Below the pieces are notes generated by a model. The model saw nothing but the letters and a program-made list of their open reading frames with translations, was not told where the DNA came from and did no database searches. From the NCBI GenBank assembly GCA_964474655.1, contig CAYYTU010000037.1, positions 1-28,611 of the forward strand: a stretch of 28,611 nucleotides of DNA, in the 5' to 3' direction. A program made the translations under genes and the position numbers. The stretch comes from CAYYTU01 sp964474655 (lineage in GTDB: Bacteria > Chloroflexota > Anaerolineae > B4-G1). This document shows, in pieces, positions 15,662 to 23,029 of this stretch. Every line of letters begins with the position of its first letter. The stretch's first letter is position 1.

Positions 15662-17002
15662 TCAGGCCATCTTGTAGAGCTCGGTGTGCATACGCTCGCG
15701 CACCTGAGTACGCACATGCCCACGCGAGACGGCCATCGCTTCCAGAGTGCTCTCCACCGCCTCAAGCATCGGTATCGGACCACAGACGAAGAAGAGACAA
15801 CTCCTGGGGTCCTCACAAAGCAGGCGCTCCAGCACCTCCCTATCAATGAAACCACTTTCGCCCTCCCAACCCTCCGGCGGCTGCTCCAAAACGTGGATCA
15901 CCTCCAGGTTCAACTTCTCCTCGAGCGCTTTGAGCTCCTCCCGGAAGATGATACCCTCCCAGGTGGGATTGCCGTAGAAAAACTGGATCCGACGATCATC
16001 GCCGCGGTCGGCCAGCGTACGTAGCATGCTCATAATCGGGGCAGAGCCGATGCCGCCAGCGATCAGGATGAGGCCAGCCTCCGGGTCCTCATAGAGATCA
16101 AAAGTGCCGTAGGGCCCATCGACGTAGACTCTGGTCCCAAGGGGCACGTCCCCAATGGTAGAGGTGAAATCTCCCAGATCCTTGATGGCGAACTCCAGGC
16201 GTTCCGGATGCTCGGCGCTGGAGGCGAAGGAGAACGGATGCTCTTGAATGTGGAAGGGAGAATGTCCCACGGATAGCCAGGCGACCTGACCGGCCCTGAA
16301 TACCAATCCCTCGTGGCCCACCGGTTCCAGAACCAGACTCCAGGTGTCACCCCGCTCCTCAACCACGTCGACCACCTGGTAGGGACGTTGCAGCAACGTC
16401 CACGGTTTGACGACCCGGATGTAAATGATCATAGCGCCCCAGACGATACTCAGGCCGATCAACAGGCCGCGCTGCAACGGCACGGAGGCATAGTAGTTTA
16501 CGTTCAGGATGTGATAGAGCACCAAGCCGATGACGGCGACGGAAAACAAGTCGTGAAGCAACCGCCAGGTCTCGTAATCAAGCCCGATCTCAAGCCGCTT
16601 GACAGAGGTCAGGACGAGGGGAATGAGAATCAGGACGCCGGTCACCGCAGCCCGGGCGCGCCAGGGCGCGGTGAAGACGTTGAGCAACTGGAGCGTGTAC
16701 GGATTATGGACGAAGAGGATCAGCGGATGAGCGAGGGCCAGAATAAAAGCGGCGATAGAAAGACGGTGATGGAACGAATAGAGGACGTCAGGCGGGAATA
16801 CATCGCCAAGAAACGGGAGCCGAGCGGTAGGAATAAACTGAAGCCCCATCAAGTAAAACCCGGCAAACCCCAAAGCGGAGGATAACTCTCGCCAAAAGGT
16901 ACGACTCTCCGGACGCAGCCCAAGCAGGAGAATCAAAAATGGGGCCAGGACGAGAAGGAAATAGATGAAAATACCAAGAATCTGCTTCGACTTACGGCTC
17001 AT
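15662..17002 (-). CDS. Ferric reductase / NADPH-oxidase-like membrane flavocytochrome
   Basis: The 446-residue protein starts at ATG 17002, six bases after a perfect AGGAGGT. The N-terminal half (about 8-200) has six membrane helices of the ferric-reductase-like (FRD) type. Candidate heme-b histidines lie in paired helices: His78/His79 in SFHHR, His92 in LAHP, His150 in WRLLH and His164 in VLYH. The C-terminal half (about 205-446) is an FAD/NAD(P)-binding reductase with HPFSFAS (255-261, FAD), GPYGTF (306-311), AGGIGSAP (325-332, nucleotide) and CGP (417-419). Such proteins pass electrons from cytosolic NAD(P)H through FAD and two b-hemes across the membrane. Likely acceptors are Fe(III), oxygen or an exported cytochrome, and the divergent pentaheme cytochrome is an attractive partner (inference). 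Confidence 0.9.
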   Translation of the reverse strand: MSRKSKQILGIFIYFLLVLAPFLILLLGLRPESRTFWRELSSALGFAGFYLMGLQFIPTARLPFLGDVFPPDVLYSFHHRLSIAAFILALAHPLILFVHNPYTLQLLNVFTAPWRARAAVTGVLILIPLVLTSVKRLEIGLDYETWRLLHDLFSVAVIGLVLYHILNVNYYASVPLQRGLLIGLSIVWGAMIIYIRVVKPWTLLQRPYQVVDVVEERGDTWSLVLEPVGHEGLVFRAGQVAWLSVGHSPFHIQEHPFSFASSAEHPERLEFAIKDLGDFTSTIGDVPLGTRVYVDGPYGTFDLYEDPEAGLILIAGGIGSAPIMSMLRTLADRGDDRRIQFFYGNPTWEGIIFREELKALEEKLNLEVIHVLEQPPEGWEGESGFIDREVLERLLCEDPRSCLFFVCGPIPMLEAVESTLEAMAVSRGHVRTQVRERMHTELYKMA

Positions 17003-17276
17003 TCTGATACCTCCTGATCTGGTTTGATGACCACTGCGATATCAAAAGATAACTGGGCCTCATCTTCGAAGCCACCAGCGCCCATATGGGGCAAACGAAG
17101 CAATGCTAGGGTAGCCCAGACACATTAGATTGCCTACAGTCACGTTTATCGAGCGTATCAACCCCAGCTTCGTTTGCCTTGTTCACGCTTAAGGCCGCAA
17201 AGCATCCTGGAGGGCATTTTTGCTGAGCGACTTGCTTCGAAGACCCATATGGAGGGCCAGGATATCCCGAATGCAT
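17003..17276. other. Divergent regulatory region with paired palindromes
   Basis: This gene-free stretch between the divergent flavocytochrome and cytochrome genes contains two copies of a composite motif. CTTCGAAG (17064-17071) is followed by CCCATATGGG (17081-17090). CTTCGAAG (17235-17242) is followed by CCCATATGG (17244-17252). All four elements are perfect or near-perfect palindromes, so they are candidate operators shared by both genes. No gene is seen here. Confidence 0.45.
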
Positions 17277-17304
17277 TTGAATTTCCTAGCAGATAGTATA
17301 TACT
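17277..17304 (+). promoter_or_regulatory. Promoter for the multiheme cytochrome gene
   Basis: TTGAAT (17277-17282), a 16-base spacer and TATACT (17299-17304) form a good sigma70-type promoter about 110 bases before the cytochrome ATG. The -10 lies inside the palindrome AGTATATACT (17295-17304), which might also be a protein-binding site. Confidence 0.5.
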
Positions 17305-17413
17305 AATCGAGCACATTGGCAAATAGACACAGCGTTGCCCCAAGCGCATCAGAGCGCGAGACCAACAGGGGGCCCATAGACCGTGGCGACGAAGAATAGG
17401 AGGATTGATAATA

Positions 17414-18502
17414 ATGAATTGGCCTAAGAGCGTAGTGATTAGCCTGATCTTGATCGTCATCGCTGGCCTGGGAATATGGGGCTACGGGTTCTTTGTAGCG
17501 CCGGAGCCGGTGGAGACAATCAGCGACAAATGGGAGCGATCCGGTCACGCCGACGAAGCATCCGAGTCCTTCACTCATTGGGCCGATGAGGAACCGCCAG
17601 AGATCCCAGAAGCATGCGCCAAATGTCACAGCCTTGAAGGCTACCTGGATTTCCTAGGGGCAGATGGCTCGTCGGCGGGTCAGGTGGATAATCCCGTGCT
17701 GGGAGGATCGGTCCTCGGCTGCCGCACTTGTCATAATGAGCAAGCGCACCAGCTGAGCAAGGTCACTTTCCCCTCCCAAATTGAGGTGAGGGAGGAAACT
17801 CAGGCAGCGAACTGTATGGCGTGCCATCAAGGGCGTCAATCGACGCCCGACGTCGACGAAGCGCTGGCCGGGTTGGAGCCGGACGAAGTATCCGAAGATC
17901 TGAGCTTCATCAACGTCCACTACGCTGTTGCCGCGGCAACGCTGCTGGGCGACGACGCTCAAGGAGGGTACCAATACCCGGACCAATCTTACGTGGGGCG
18001 CTTTGAGCACGTCGAGGGGTACGACACCTGCATCGAATGCCACGATCCGCATACCACCTTCCGCAACCCCAACCAGTGTAGCCCCTGTCATCTCAACGTA
18101 TCCGAATACGCTGATCTGCGCGAGATACGTGTGAGCGAGGTTGACTACGACGGGGACGGAGACGCAAGCGAACCCATCCGCGATGAAATAGACGTCTTAC
18201 ACGAGGCCCTCTACACCGCGATACAGGACTATGCAGCGGAAGTCATAGGTGAACCGATCATCTATGAGAAATCCTTCCCCTATTTCTTCCACGACACTGG
18301 GGACGAGGAGGTGTCCTACGCCGATCAGTACACCTCCTGGACCCCGCGCCTGGTGCGAACGGCGTACAATTACCACTATGTCCACGAAGATGCGGGGGCG
18401 TACGTCCACAACGCCAGGTATGTCCTCCAGCTGCTATACGACAGCATAAATGACCTGGAAGCGGTCACCTCAGGAGCGCAGGAGGAGTTCACACGCCCTT
18501 GA
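17414..18502 (+). CDS. Pentaheme c-type cytochrome, membrane-anchored
   Basis: ATG 17414 is preferred over TTG 17405 because AGGAGG at 17398-17403 sits ten bases from the ATG and only one from the TTG. The 362-residue protein has an N-terminal membrane helix or uncleaved signal (SVVISLILIVIAGLGIWGYGF). Five CXXCH heme sites follow: CAKCH (68), CRTCH (103), CMACH (134), CIECH (206) and CSPCH (222). Many extra histidines could be distal ligands (NVHY, FEHVEGY, YHYVHED, YVHNARY). The heme-free C-terminal third ends with a YNYHYVHEDAGAYVHN block and a Leu-rich helix, reminiscent of NrfA-type and other multiheme cytochromes. It should sit outside the membrane and carry electrons; whether it is a terminal reductase (nitrite, metal) or only a carrier cannot be read from the sequence. 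It is divergent from the flavocytochrome gene. Confidence 0.9.
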   Translation: MNWPKSVVISLILIVIAGLGIWGYGFFVAPEPVETISDKWERSGHADEASESFTHWADEEPPEIPEACAKCHSLEGYLDFLGADGSSAGQVDNPVLGGSVLGCRTCHNEQAHQLSKVTFPSQIEVREETQAANCMACHQGRQSTPDVDEALAGLEPDEVSEDLSFINVHYAVAAATLLGDDAQGGYQYPDQSYVGRFEHVEGYDTCIECHDPHTTFRNPNQCSPCHLNVSEYADLREIRVSEVDYDGDGDASEPIRDEIDVLHEALYTAIQDYAAEVIGEPIIYEKSFPYFFHDTGDEEVSYADQYTSWTPRLVRTAYNYHYVHEDAGAYVHNARYVLQLLYDSINDLEAVTSGAQEEFTRP

Positions 18503-18602
18503 GCAGAACAAGACCCGCTAGCGGAGCAAATAAGCGCAATTTCGTTCCGAGTTCATAGCTGTGAGGAGATCCCTCTCCGGCGGCGGCCACTCTGAGACTG
18601 CG

Positions 18603-18626
18603 CCAGACGCCGAAATCGGCCTCTGG
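18603..18626. repeat. Imperfect palindrome with GAAATC core (hairpin 1)
   Basis: Outer arms CCAGA/TCTGG and inner arms GCCGA/TCGGC, separated by one mismatched pair, enclose a two-base AA loop. The centre GCC-GAAATC-GGC shares its core with the hairpin at 18690-18705. Confidence 0.5.
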
Positions 18627-18689
18627 AGTAGTACGGGATAACCTCTCCCACAGTCTGCTCCAATGCGTGGGGAAGGCCCAAATCGCCTC

Positions 18690-18705
18690 GTGCAGAAATC
18701 TGCAC
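18690..18705. repeat. Perfect palindrome with GAAATC core (hairpin 2)
   Basis: GTGCAGA, AA, TCTGCAC: a perfect 7-bp stem with a two-base loop. Core and loop match hairpin 1, about 80 bases away, suggesting REP-like elements. Confidence 0.5.
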
Positions 18706-18957
18706 AGGTCTCGCTCTGCGACTGAAGCCACGGGGTATCCCTTTGCAAAGACGCCCTTCGGCGGCTATGGAGTCAGCGCAGGCCAACTTTGCCGGTCATA
18801 GCACACGGTTTCCCCCCAACAGGGGGAGCGCGGCGAAACCGCCGTGCCAAGTCTGTGCAAGGAGCTACAGGAGAGCGAAACGAATTATGAGCCGGCAAGA
18901 ATACACGGCACAATGAATTCGTTTCTCTCCAGATAGGCAGTGACATCGATCGAGAAG

Positions 18958-19088
18958 TCACTGCTGCCGCCAGATCGCCTCTTTGTCCACATCCTAGTCG
19001 AAGATTCGCTCCTCGACCTCGTCAGGAAGAACAACCGCTCGTCCTTGCCATAGAACGAGCCATCGCGCGGCATCTGAATCTTCGTCAC
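18958..19088 (-). pseudogene. Remnant of a small gene coupled to the anti-sigma gene
   Basis: A GTG (19088) overlaps the anti-sigma stop codon as GTGA and has AAGGAG three bases upstream, so translation would be coupled. The product begins VTKIQMPRDGSFYGKDERLF. One base of slippage at the TTGTTCTT run then gives a natural-looking acidic helix, LPDEVEERIFD, a TAG, and DVDKEAIWRQQ before TGA 18958. In the unshifted frame the sequence becomes Arg/Ser-rich (TRSRSESSTR) and looks unnatural. I read this as a decayed gene with one lost base and a GAG-to-TAG change, or an assembly error. I do not recognise the family. Confidence 0.4.
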
Positions 19089-20734
19089 GGTCTCCTTAGG
19101 ACGCGAGACATAGCCGCGTTAAAGACCTCCCTCGCGGCCTCATAGCCGAAGCTATCGACCATCAGGAGGTGTATCGTGTTCTCTTCCACGCTGAAGAGCC
19201 AGTAGATCGCGTCGCCTTCGGAGTCAGTGAACGCCATAGTCGTGGCCTCCATTCCTCCGTCCGCCATACGCTCGTAAAGGGGTTCGCCAGAAGCAAGCGC
19301 GTCCCGTGCCAGAAGCTCTTCGTACTGCTCTCTCGCCTGCTGTGTCGTCGCGAAGCGGTACACGCCGTTCCACACGTAGACTCCTCCTTCGCCTTCCTCC
19401 ATTTGGCGGAACCCCTCCACCTTCAACGCCTCCAGGCAGCTATCGGACCGAGCGATATCCCGGACCCAATCCTCACCGTCCAGTCGGATCCTCTCGGGCT
19501 CCCAGTCGTCCCCTTCCGGCGCGGTCCCCGGCAGTTCATCCTCCTGAAGGAGCAGGTCCCGCAGATCCAACGGCGAGGGCAGATGATCCAGCGGATCCGC
19601 CGGGTAGCCCTTGTAGTGCAGCTCGAAGTGAAGATGTGGGCCGCTGCTGTTTCCGGTGGCTCCTGCTTTCCCCAACATCTCCCCTTGCGTCACCCGCTGC
19701 CCGACGTCAACCGCGGACTCGTCCAACTGAGCGTAGTAGGAGGACCAGCCGTCGGCGTGTTCGACGACCACCAGGTTGCCGTAATCGCCTTTCTCTCCGG
19801 CGAAGGTCACCTCGCCTGCCGCCACGGAGACGACGGGATCGCCCTTGGCGGCGGCGATGTCGATACCGATGTGCTCGGGATTGCGCGGGTCGTGGAAGGT
19901 CCAGCCGGAGATCTCACGGCGAGACGTGGGCCACTGAAACTGCCCCTGGGGAGACGGTACAGCGTCGTGGATATCGACGGGACAGCGCATGTCATCATCG
20001 CTGTCGCTATCGTAGATGTGCAGCGTCAGGTTCTCAGACGCCACCGTCCCCGTTATCTCAAGCAGCTCATACAGCAGCCGGAAATCGCCCGCGCCTGGTG
20101 AAAGTGTGTGATCGCCAGACGTGTGAAAGCGGGAGGTGCCGTCGTAGTCCTGTATGATAGCGATCTCGAATCCACCAGCGTCCAGGGTGTAATGGCCCTC
20201 GACGAGCCAACGCTCCCCGACCTTCCAGTCGGTCGAGCTTACCATCACCTTGTCTATGGAGATGTCCAGATCAGCGCCGGTGTCCCACTCCCCGGCGTCG
20301 TGCACGCACTTCTCCATATCGAAACTGAACGCGACATCTTGTAGGCCGGCTGTGGAGATCTCCGGGGTTGGCGAGGCCGACGGCGCGCCTGGCGCGACTT
20401 GTCCGCTGCGCGGAAGCAGGAATTTCAGGCCAAGGGCCAGCGCGATGAGCACTGCGACACCCACCGCGGTGCTGAAAGCGGCGAACAATTTGTTACGCAT
20501 CTCGTATCGTCTCCTTTCTCTGTGAATGGTTGAGTGGAGTTGACCCCGCTGTGAGGGCGTGAGTCCGACCCAGGGCTTGTCGCGAAGGACGCGGTCCTGC
20601 TCGGCATAAGTCTTGGCCAGGGCGGCGCATGCGGCGCAGGTATCCAGATGAGCCTCGACGCGCTTCTGCTCGGCGGCGCTCCGATCATCGGGGCGCAGGG
20701 CCAGCAAACGTTGGATCTTCTTGCACTCGCTCAT
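19085..20734 (-). CDS. Anti-sigma factor (zinc-finger) fused to M23 metallopeptidase
   Basis: This 549-residue transmembrane protein begins with ATG overlapping the sigma-factor stop (ATGA). An N-terminal zf-HC2 anti-sigma domain (Cys4, His29, Cys33, Cys36) should bind the sigma factor in the cytosol. One membrane helix (about 83-107, ending LALGLKFLLP) follows. Outside are a beta domain (about 130-245) and an M23 (lysostaphin-type) peptidase domain (about 265-395) with a complete zinc site: His288 and Asp292 in HIGID, and His367/His369 in GPHLHFE. The C-terminal domain (about 410-549) is of unknown type. M23 enzymes cut or bind peptidoglycan peptides, so sigma-factor control may be tied to cell-wall state (inference). 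Length is far above the ~200-250 of ordinary ECF anti-sigma factors. Confidence 0.9.
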   Translation of the reverse strand: MSECKKIQRLLALRPDDRSAAEQKRVEAHLDTCAACAALAKTYAEQDRVLRDKPWVGLTPSQRGQLHSTIHRERRRYEMRNKLFAAFSTAVGVAVLIALALGLKFLLPRSGQVAPGAPSASPTPEISTAGLQDVAFSFDMEKCVHDAGEWDTGADLDISIDKVMVSSTDWKVGERWLVEGHYTLDAGGFEIAIIQDYDGTSRFHTSGDHTLSPGAGDFRLLYELLEITGTVASENLTLHIYDSDSDDDMRCPVDIHDAVPSPQGQFQWPTSRREISGWTFHDPRNPEHIGIDIAAAKGDPVVSVAAGEVTFAGEKGDYGNLVVVEHADGWSSYYAQLDESAVDVGQRVTQGEMLGKAGATGNSSGPHLHFELHYKGYPADPLDHLPSPLDLRDLLLQEDELPGTAPEGDDWEPERIRLDGEDWVRDIARSDSCLEALKVEGFRQMEEGEGGVYVWNGVYRFATTQQAREQYEELLARDALASGEPLYERMADGGMEATTMAFTDSEGDAIYWLFSVEENTIHLLMVDSFGYEAAREVFNAAMSRVLRRP

Positions 20735-21237
20735 CCGTCTTCTCCCTCTCCATAGGCCCGCCGGAACTTCTCCCGCGCCCGACAGAGCCGCATCTTGACC
20801 GCGCTGATCGAGAGGTCGAGTATCTCGGCGACCTCGCGCACCTTGTACCCCTCGCAGGTGTATAGCACCAGCGGGATACGATACTTCGGCGGCAGAGCGC
20901 TCAGCGCCTCCTGGACGTCCAGTTGCTCCGCGACGAGGGTCTCCGGGTTGGGGCCGGGATTCGGCTCATTGCCCAGCAGCGGCAGCCATTCGATCAGCTT
21001 CCGCCGCCGGTGGGCGTCGATGGTCAGCCGTGAGGCCACGCGATAGAGCCAGGCGCGGGGGTTCTCCCAGCGCTCGCCCCGCACCAGTGCCCGATAGGCA
21101 CGCAGGAACGTCTCCTGTGTCAGCTCCTGGGCGCGGCCCCGGTTGCCCGTCAGCCAGGCCAGGTAGGAGCAGATGGGGCGCTCGTACTGCCGGAACAGCG
21201 CGTCGAACCGCTCGTCGGCGTCGTTACCTGGGTCGAT
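20731..21237 (-). CDS. ECF-type RNA polymerase sigma factor (unusual start)
   Basis: The sigma frame is open from 21240 but has no ATG, GTG or TTG before GTG 21084, which lies after region 2. Region 2 is clearly encoded upstream of that codon (FDALFRQYERPI and AQELTQETFLRAYRAL). The best-placed start is ATC at 21237, seven bases after GGGAG, giving a 168-residue protein beginning M-D-P-G-N-D, the normal ECF length. Region 2 covers about residues 10-80 and region 4 about 105-160 (ALPPKYRIPLVLYTCEGY and a helix-turn-helix EVAEILDLSISAVKMRL). Alternatively, an ATG at 21256 followed by a +1 frameshift at AGG-TAA would also reach this frame. The anti-sigma gene overlaps its stop by four bases. It probably directs RNA polymerase to envelope-stress genes. 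Confidence 0.85.
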   Translation of the reverse strand: MDPGNDADERFDALFRQYERPICSYLAWLTGNRGRAQELTQETFLRAYRALVRGERWENPRAWLYRVASRLTIDAHRRRKLIEWLPLLGNEPNPGPNPETLVAEQLDVQEALSALPPKYRIPLVLYTCEGYKVREVAEILDLSISAVKMRLCRAREKFRRAYGEGEDG

Positions 21238-21272
21238 GGTTCAACTCCCGTTTCATTTGCCTCTCACTATGT

Positions 21273-21311
21273 AAGACGAACGAGACTGCGATTTGGTCAC
21301 AAATTGGTCAC
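21273..21311 (-). promoter_or_regulatory. Tandem GTGACCAA repeats and possible ECF-type promoter
   Basis: Two adjacent 11-base direct repeats, GTGACCAATTT (21311-21301) and GTGACCAAATC (21300-21290), start one base after the upstream gene's stop. From the second, GTGACC, a 16-base spacer and CGTCTT (21278-21273) fit the general layout of ECF promoters, suggesting autoregulation of the sigma gene. The match is by layout only. Confidence 0.4.
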
Positions 21312-23000
21312 TTATTCAACGATGGTCAACGTGTTCAAAATCTGCTCGAAGACGGTGTCCTGGGTGGTCGAGATGGGCCAGCGGTGGATACGCAGCTCCC
21401 TGTCTCCCAACGGCACCCGCACATCCTCGCTGATGGGAGAGACGACGGAGCGAACAAGCGCTCCCCGCTGTCCAGCCACCGTGATCGGTTCCGCCGTCAC
21501 CTGACACGGCTCCATCTCGACCGTTTTCGAGAGCCAGGTGCTGAAGTCCTCATCCGCGGGCCAGTGCAGAAGCCTGAAGGTGACCTCGATATGATCCTCC
21601 CCCAGCGACGCACCGCCCTGCGCGCCCTCGACCTCGAAGTTGGACAGGGTAGCGATCGGGGGGCCGCCCACATCGTCGACCTCGAAGCGCCACGCCTCCG
21701 GCGCGCGCAGGCGCCATCCGAGGTGCGGTAGCTCTTGGACGGCCCAGGTGCTGGGTGCACCCGGCGTCGGCAGCGTGCGCACGGTCATCCGCTCGGCGGC
21801 GACCTCGGTGCTCTTCTGACGCAGGCCGTCGAGGGTGCCCAGGAACGTAACGTGTTCGGCCACGAGCTCAGGCTCGCCAACCGCCGGATCCACTGCCCAC
21901 AGCTTGTAGCCGTCACTCGTATACGCTTGGACGAGGACGCGCCGCCCGTCGCTGGTCCAATCGACGCCCTCAGCCTGTTCAAAGGTCGCCTCATCATACC
22001 TCACGGTGGCGCCGGAATCGACACGCCAGACGATCAACCGTGTGGCGTCCAGATCTGGGGTTCTTTCGACGGCCGCGCGCAAATCTCCGCCTGGAGACAG
22101 CTTTCTCTGTCGGCTCACCAGGGGCCGCAGCCCGCCGCCGTCCACGGGGAAGGCCCGCGGCCCGAACCGAGCCGAGATCCACACCTCCTCGCAGTCGGGC
22201 GCCCAGCGTATCATGCCGGGATATCCCTCGGTCGCCCGGGTGATGAACTGTCCCAGCGGGCGCCGCTCTCCAGAGCCCGCGTCGAGCAGCCAGACGATTC
22301 CGGTGTAAGCCTCTGTGGAGAGGGCCGCGATCTTGTCGCGGTCCGACTCGTCACAGCCGGGGGACCAGGTTGGGAAGTGGACTTTTCCCGGCAGTCGTGC
22401 CAGCACCCGCGGTTCCCCTCCGTCGACCACGTTCTGGATGGCGACCTCGTTCTCCTGCTGGCCCGGCTTGGGGCTGAACTGGCCCCGGAAGACGATTCGC
22501 TGGCTGTCCGGCGCCCAGGTTGCTATCAGTCGCTCCGGCGCCACCTGCCGCCGGGTCTCCCCGTCGAGCGAGACCAGCCACGTGCCATCCTCCGGCGTGG
22601 GGACCAGCAGCCATTCTCCGTCGGGCGAGAGGCGCACCGGCGATGTGATGATGGCGAGAAACCCCTCGGCGGAGACGTCGTAGCGACCGGGGCCGAGAAG
22701 CACGCGCTCGGCGCCACCCGACAGAGGATGGAGGACCAGGGAGCCATCCTCGCGGGCCAGCAGCACCGTGTCCGTGGATGGCGGCGAAGGTGTGATGTCG
22801 AGCACCTCGGCTGGTTCGGGCGTCGGCGATGGTGGCGGCGTTGGTGATTCCGTGGGTTCCGCCGTGGGTGTTGCGGTCGGCGGGAACCGGTGGGTCGGCG
22901 TGGCGGCTGGCGTTGTGTCCGGCTGGGGCGCAGGGCCGCCGCACGACACGAGAAGGATCGTCACAATGACGCTGACAAGGAAAACGATTCGATGTGGCAT
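21312..23000 (-). CDS. Beta-propeller lipoprotein (WD40/TolB-like)
   Basis: I chose ATG 23000 (AAGGAGG seven bases upstream) over the GTC-adjacent start at 23033. The 562-residue product then begins with a lipoprotein signal, MPHRIVFLVSVIVTILLVSC, with Cys20 as the lipidated residue. A Pro/Thr-rich linker (about 25-80, PTATPTAEPTESPTPPPSP) holds a beta-propeller (about 85-400) away from the membrane. Its repeats include LSPDGEWLLVPTPEDG, ATWAPDSQRIVFRG and VDWTSDGRRVLVQAYTSDG. A C-terminal domain (about 410-562) with HLGWRLRAPEAWRFEVDD resembles sensor or lipid-binding modules next to anti-sigma factors. It lies directly upstream of the ECF sigma gene (74 bases) and downstream of the membrane protein gene, so it likely belongs to the same signalling operon. 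Its ligand is unknown. Confidence 0.8.
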   Translation of the reverse strand: MPHRIVFLVSVIVTILLVSCGGPAPQPDTTPAATPTHRFPPTATPTAEPTESPTPPPSPTPEPAEVLDITPSPPSTDTVLLAREDGSLVLHPLSGGAERVLLGPGRYDVSAEGFLAIITSPVRLSPDGEWLLVPTPEDGTWLVSLDGETRRQVAPERLIATWAPDSQRIVFRGQFSPKPGQQENEVAIQNVVDGGEPRVLARLPGKVHFPTWSPGCDESDRDKIAALSTEAYTGIVWLLDAGSGERRPLGQFITRATEGYPGMIRWAPDCEEVWISARFGPRAFPVDGGGLRPLVSRQRKLSPGGDLRAAVERTPDLDATRLIVWRVDSGATVRYDEATFEQAEGVDWTSDGRRVLVQAYTSDGYKLWAVDPAVGEPELVAEHVTFLGTLDGLRQKSTEVAAERMTVRTLPTPGAPSTWAVQELPHLGWRLRAPEAWRFEVDDVGGPPIATLSNFEVEGAQGGASLGEDHIEVTFRLLHWPADEDFSTWLSKTVEMEPCQVTAEPITVAGQRGALVRSVVSPISEDVRVPLGDRELRIHRWPISTTQDTVFEQILNTLTIVE

Positions 23001-23029
23001 AGACATTCCTCCTTCTTGCGCGACGCGAG

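Larger units (their letters stand above)
18503..18957. other. Hairpin-rich intergenic DNA, possible repeat element
   Basis: No convincing gene is seen. Three overlapping minus-strand ORFs of 76-80 codons (18489-18786) lack family resemblance and good ribosome-binding sites. The stretch contains several compact inverted repeats: CCGCTAGCGG (18525-18534), a two-part stem at 18603-18626 and GTGCAGA/TCTGCAC (18690-18705). This is more typical of an interspersed palindromic repeat or mobile-element remnant than of coding DNA. Confidence 0.5.

Noticed and set aside
18489..18786. Overlapping 76-80-codon minus-strand ORFs after the cytochrome gene
   Set aside because: Three frames are open at once over hairpin-rich DNA, none with a good start or family resemblance; treated as a noncoding repeat-like stretch.
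19169..20101. 310-codon plus-strand ORF opposite the anti-sigma/M23 gene
   Set aside because: Shadow frame; the minus frame has zf-HC2 and M23 motifs and an overlap with the sigma gene.
21735..22847. 370-codon plus-strand ORF opposite the propeller lipoprotein
   Set aside because: Arg/Gly-rich shadow with no ribosome-binding site or recognisable domain; the minus frame has a lipobox and propeller repeats.
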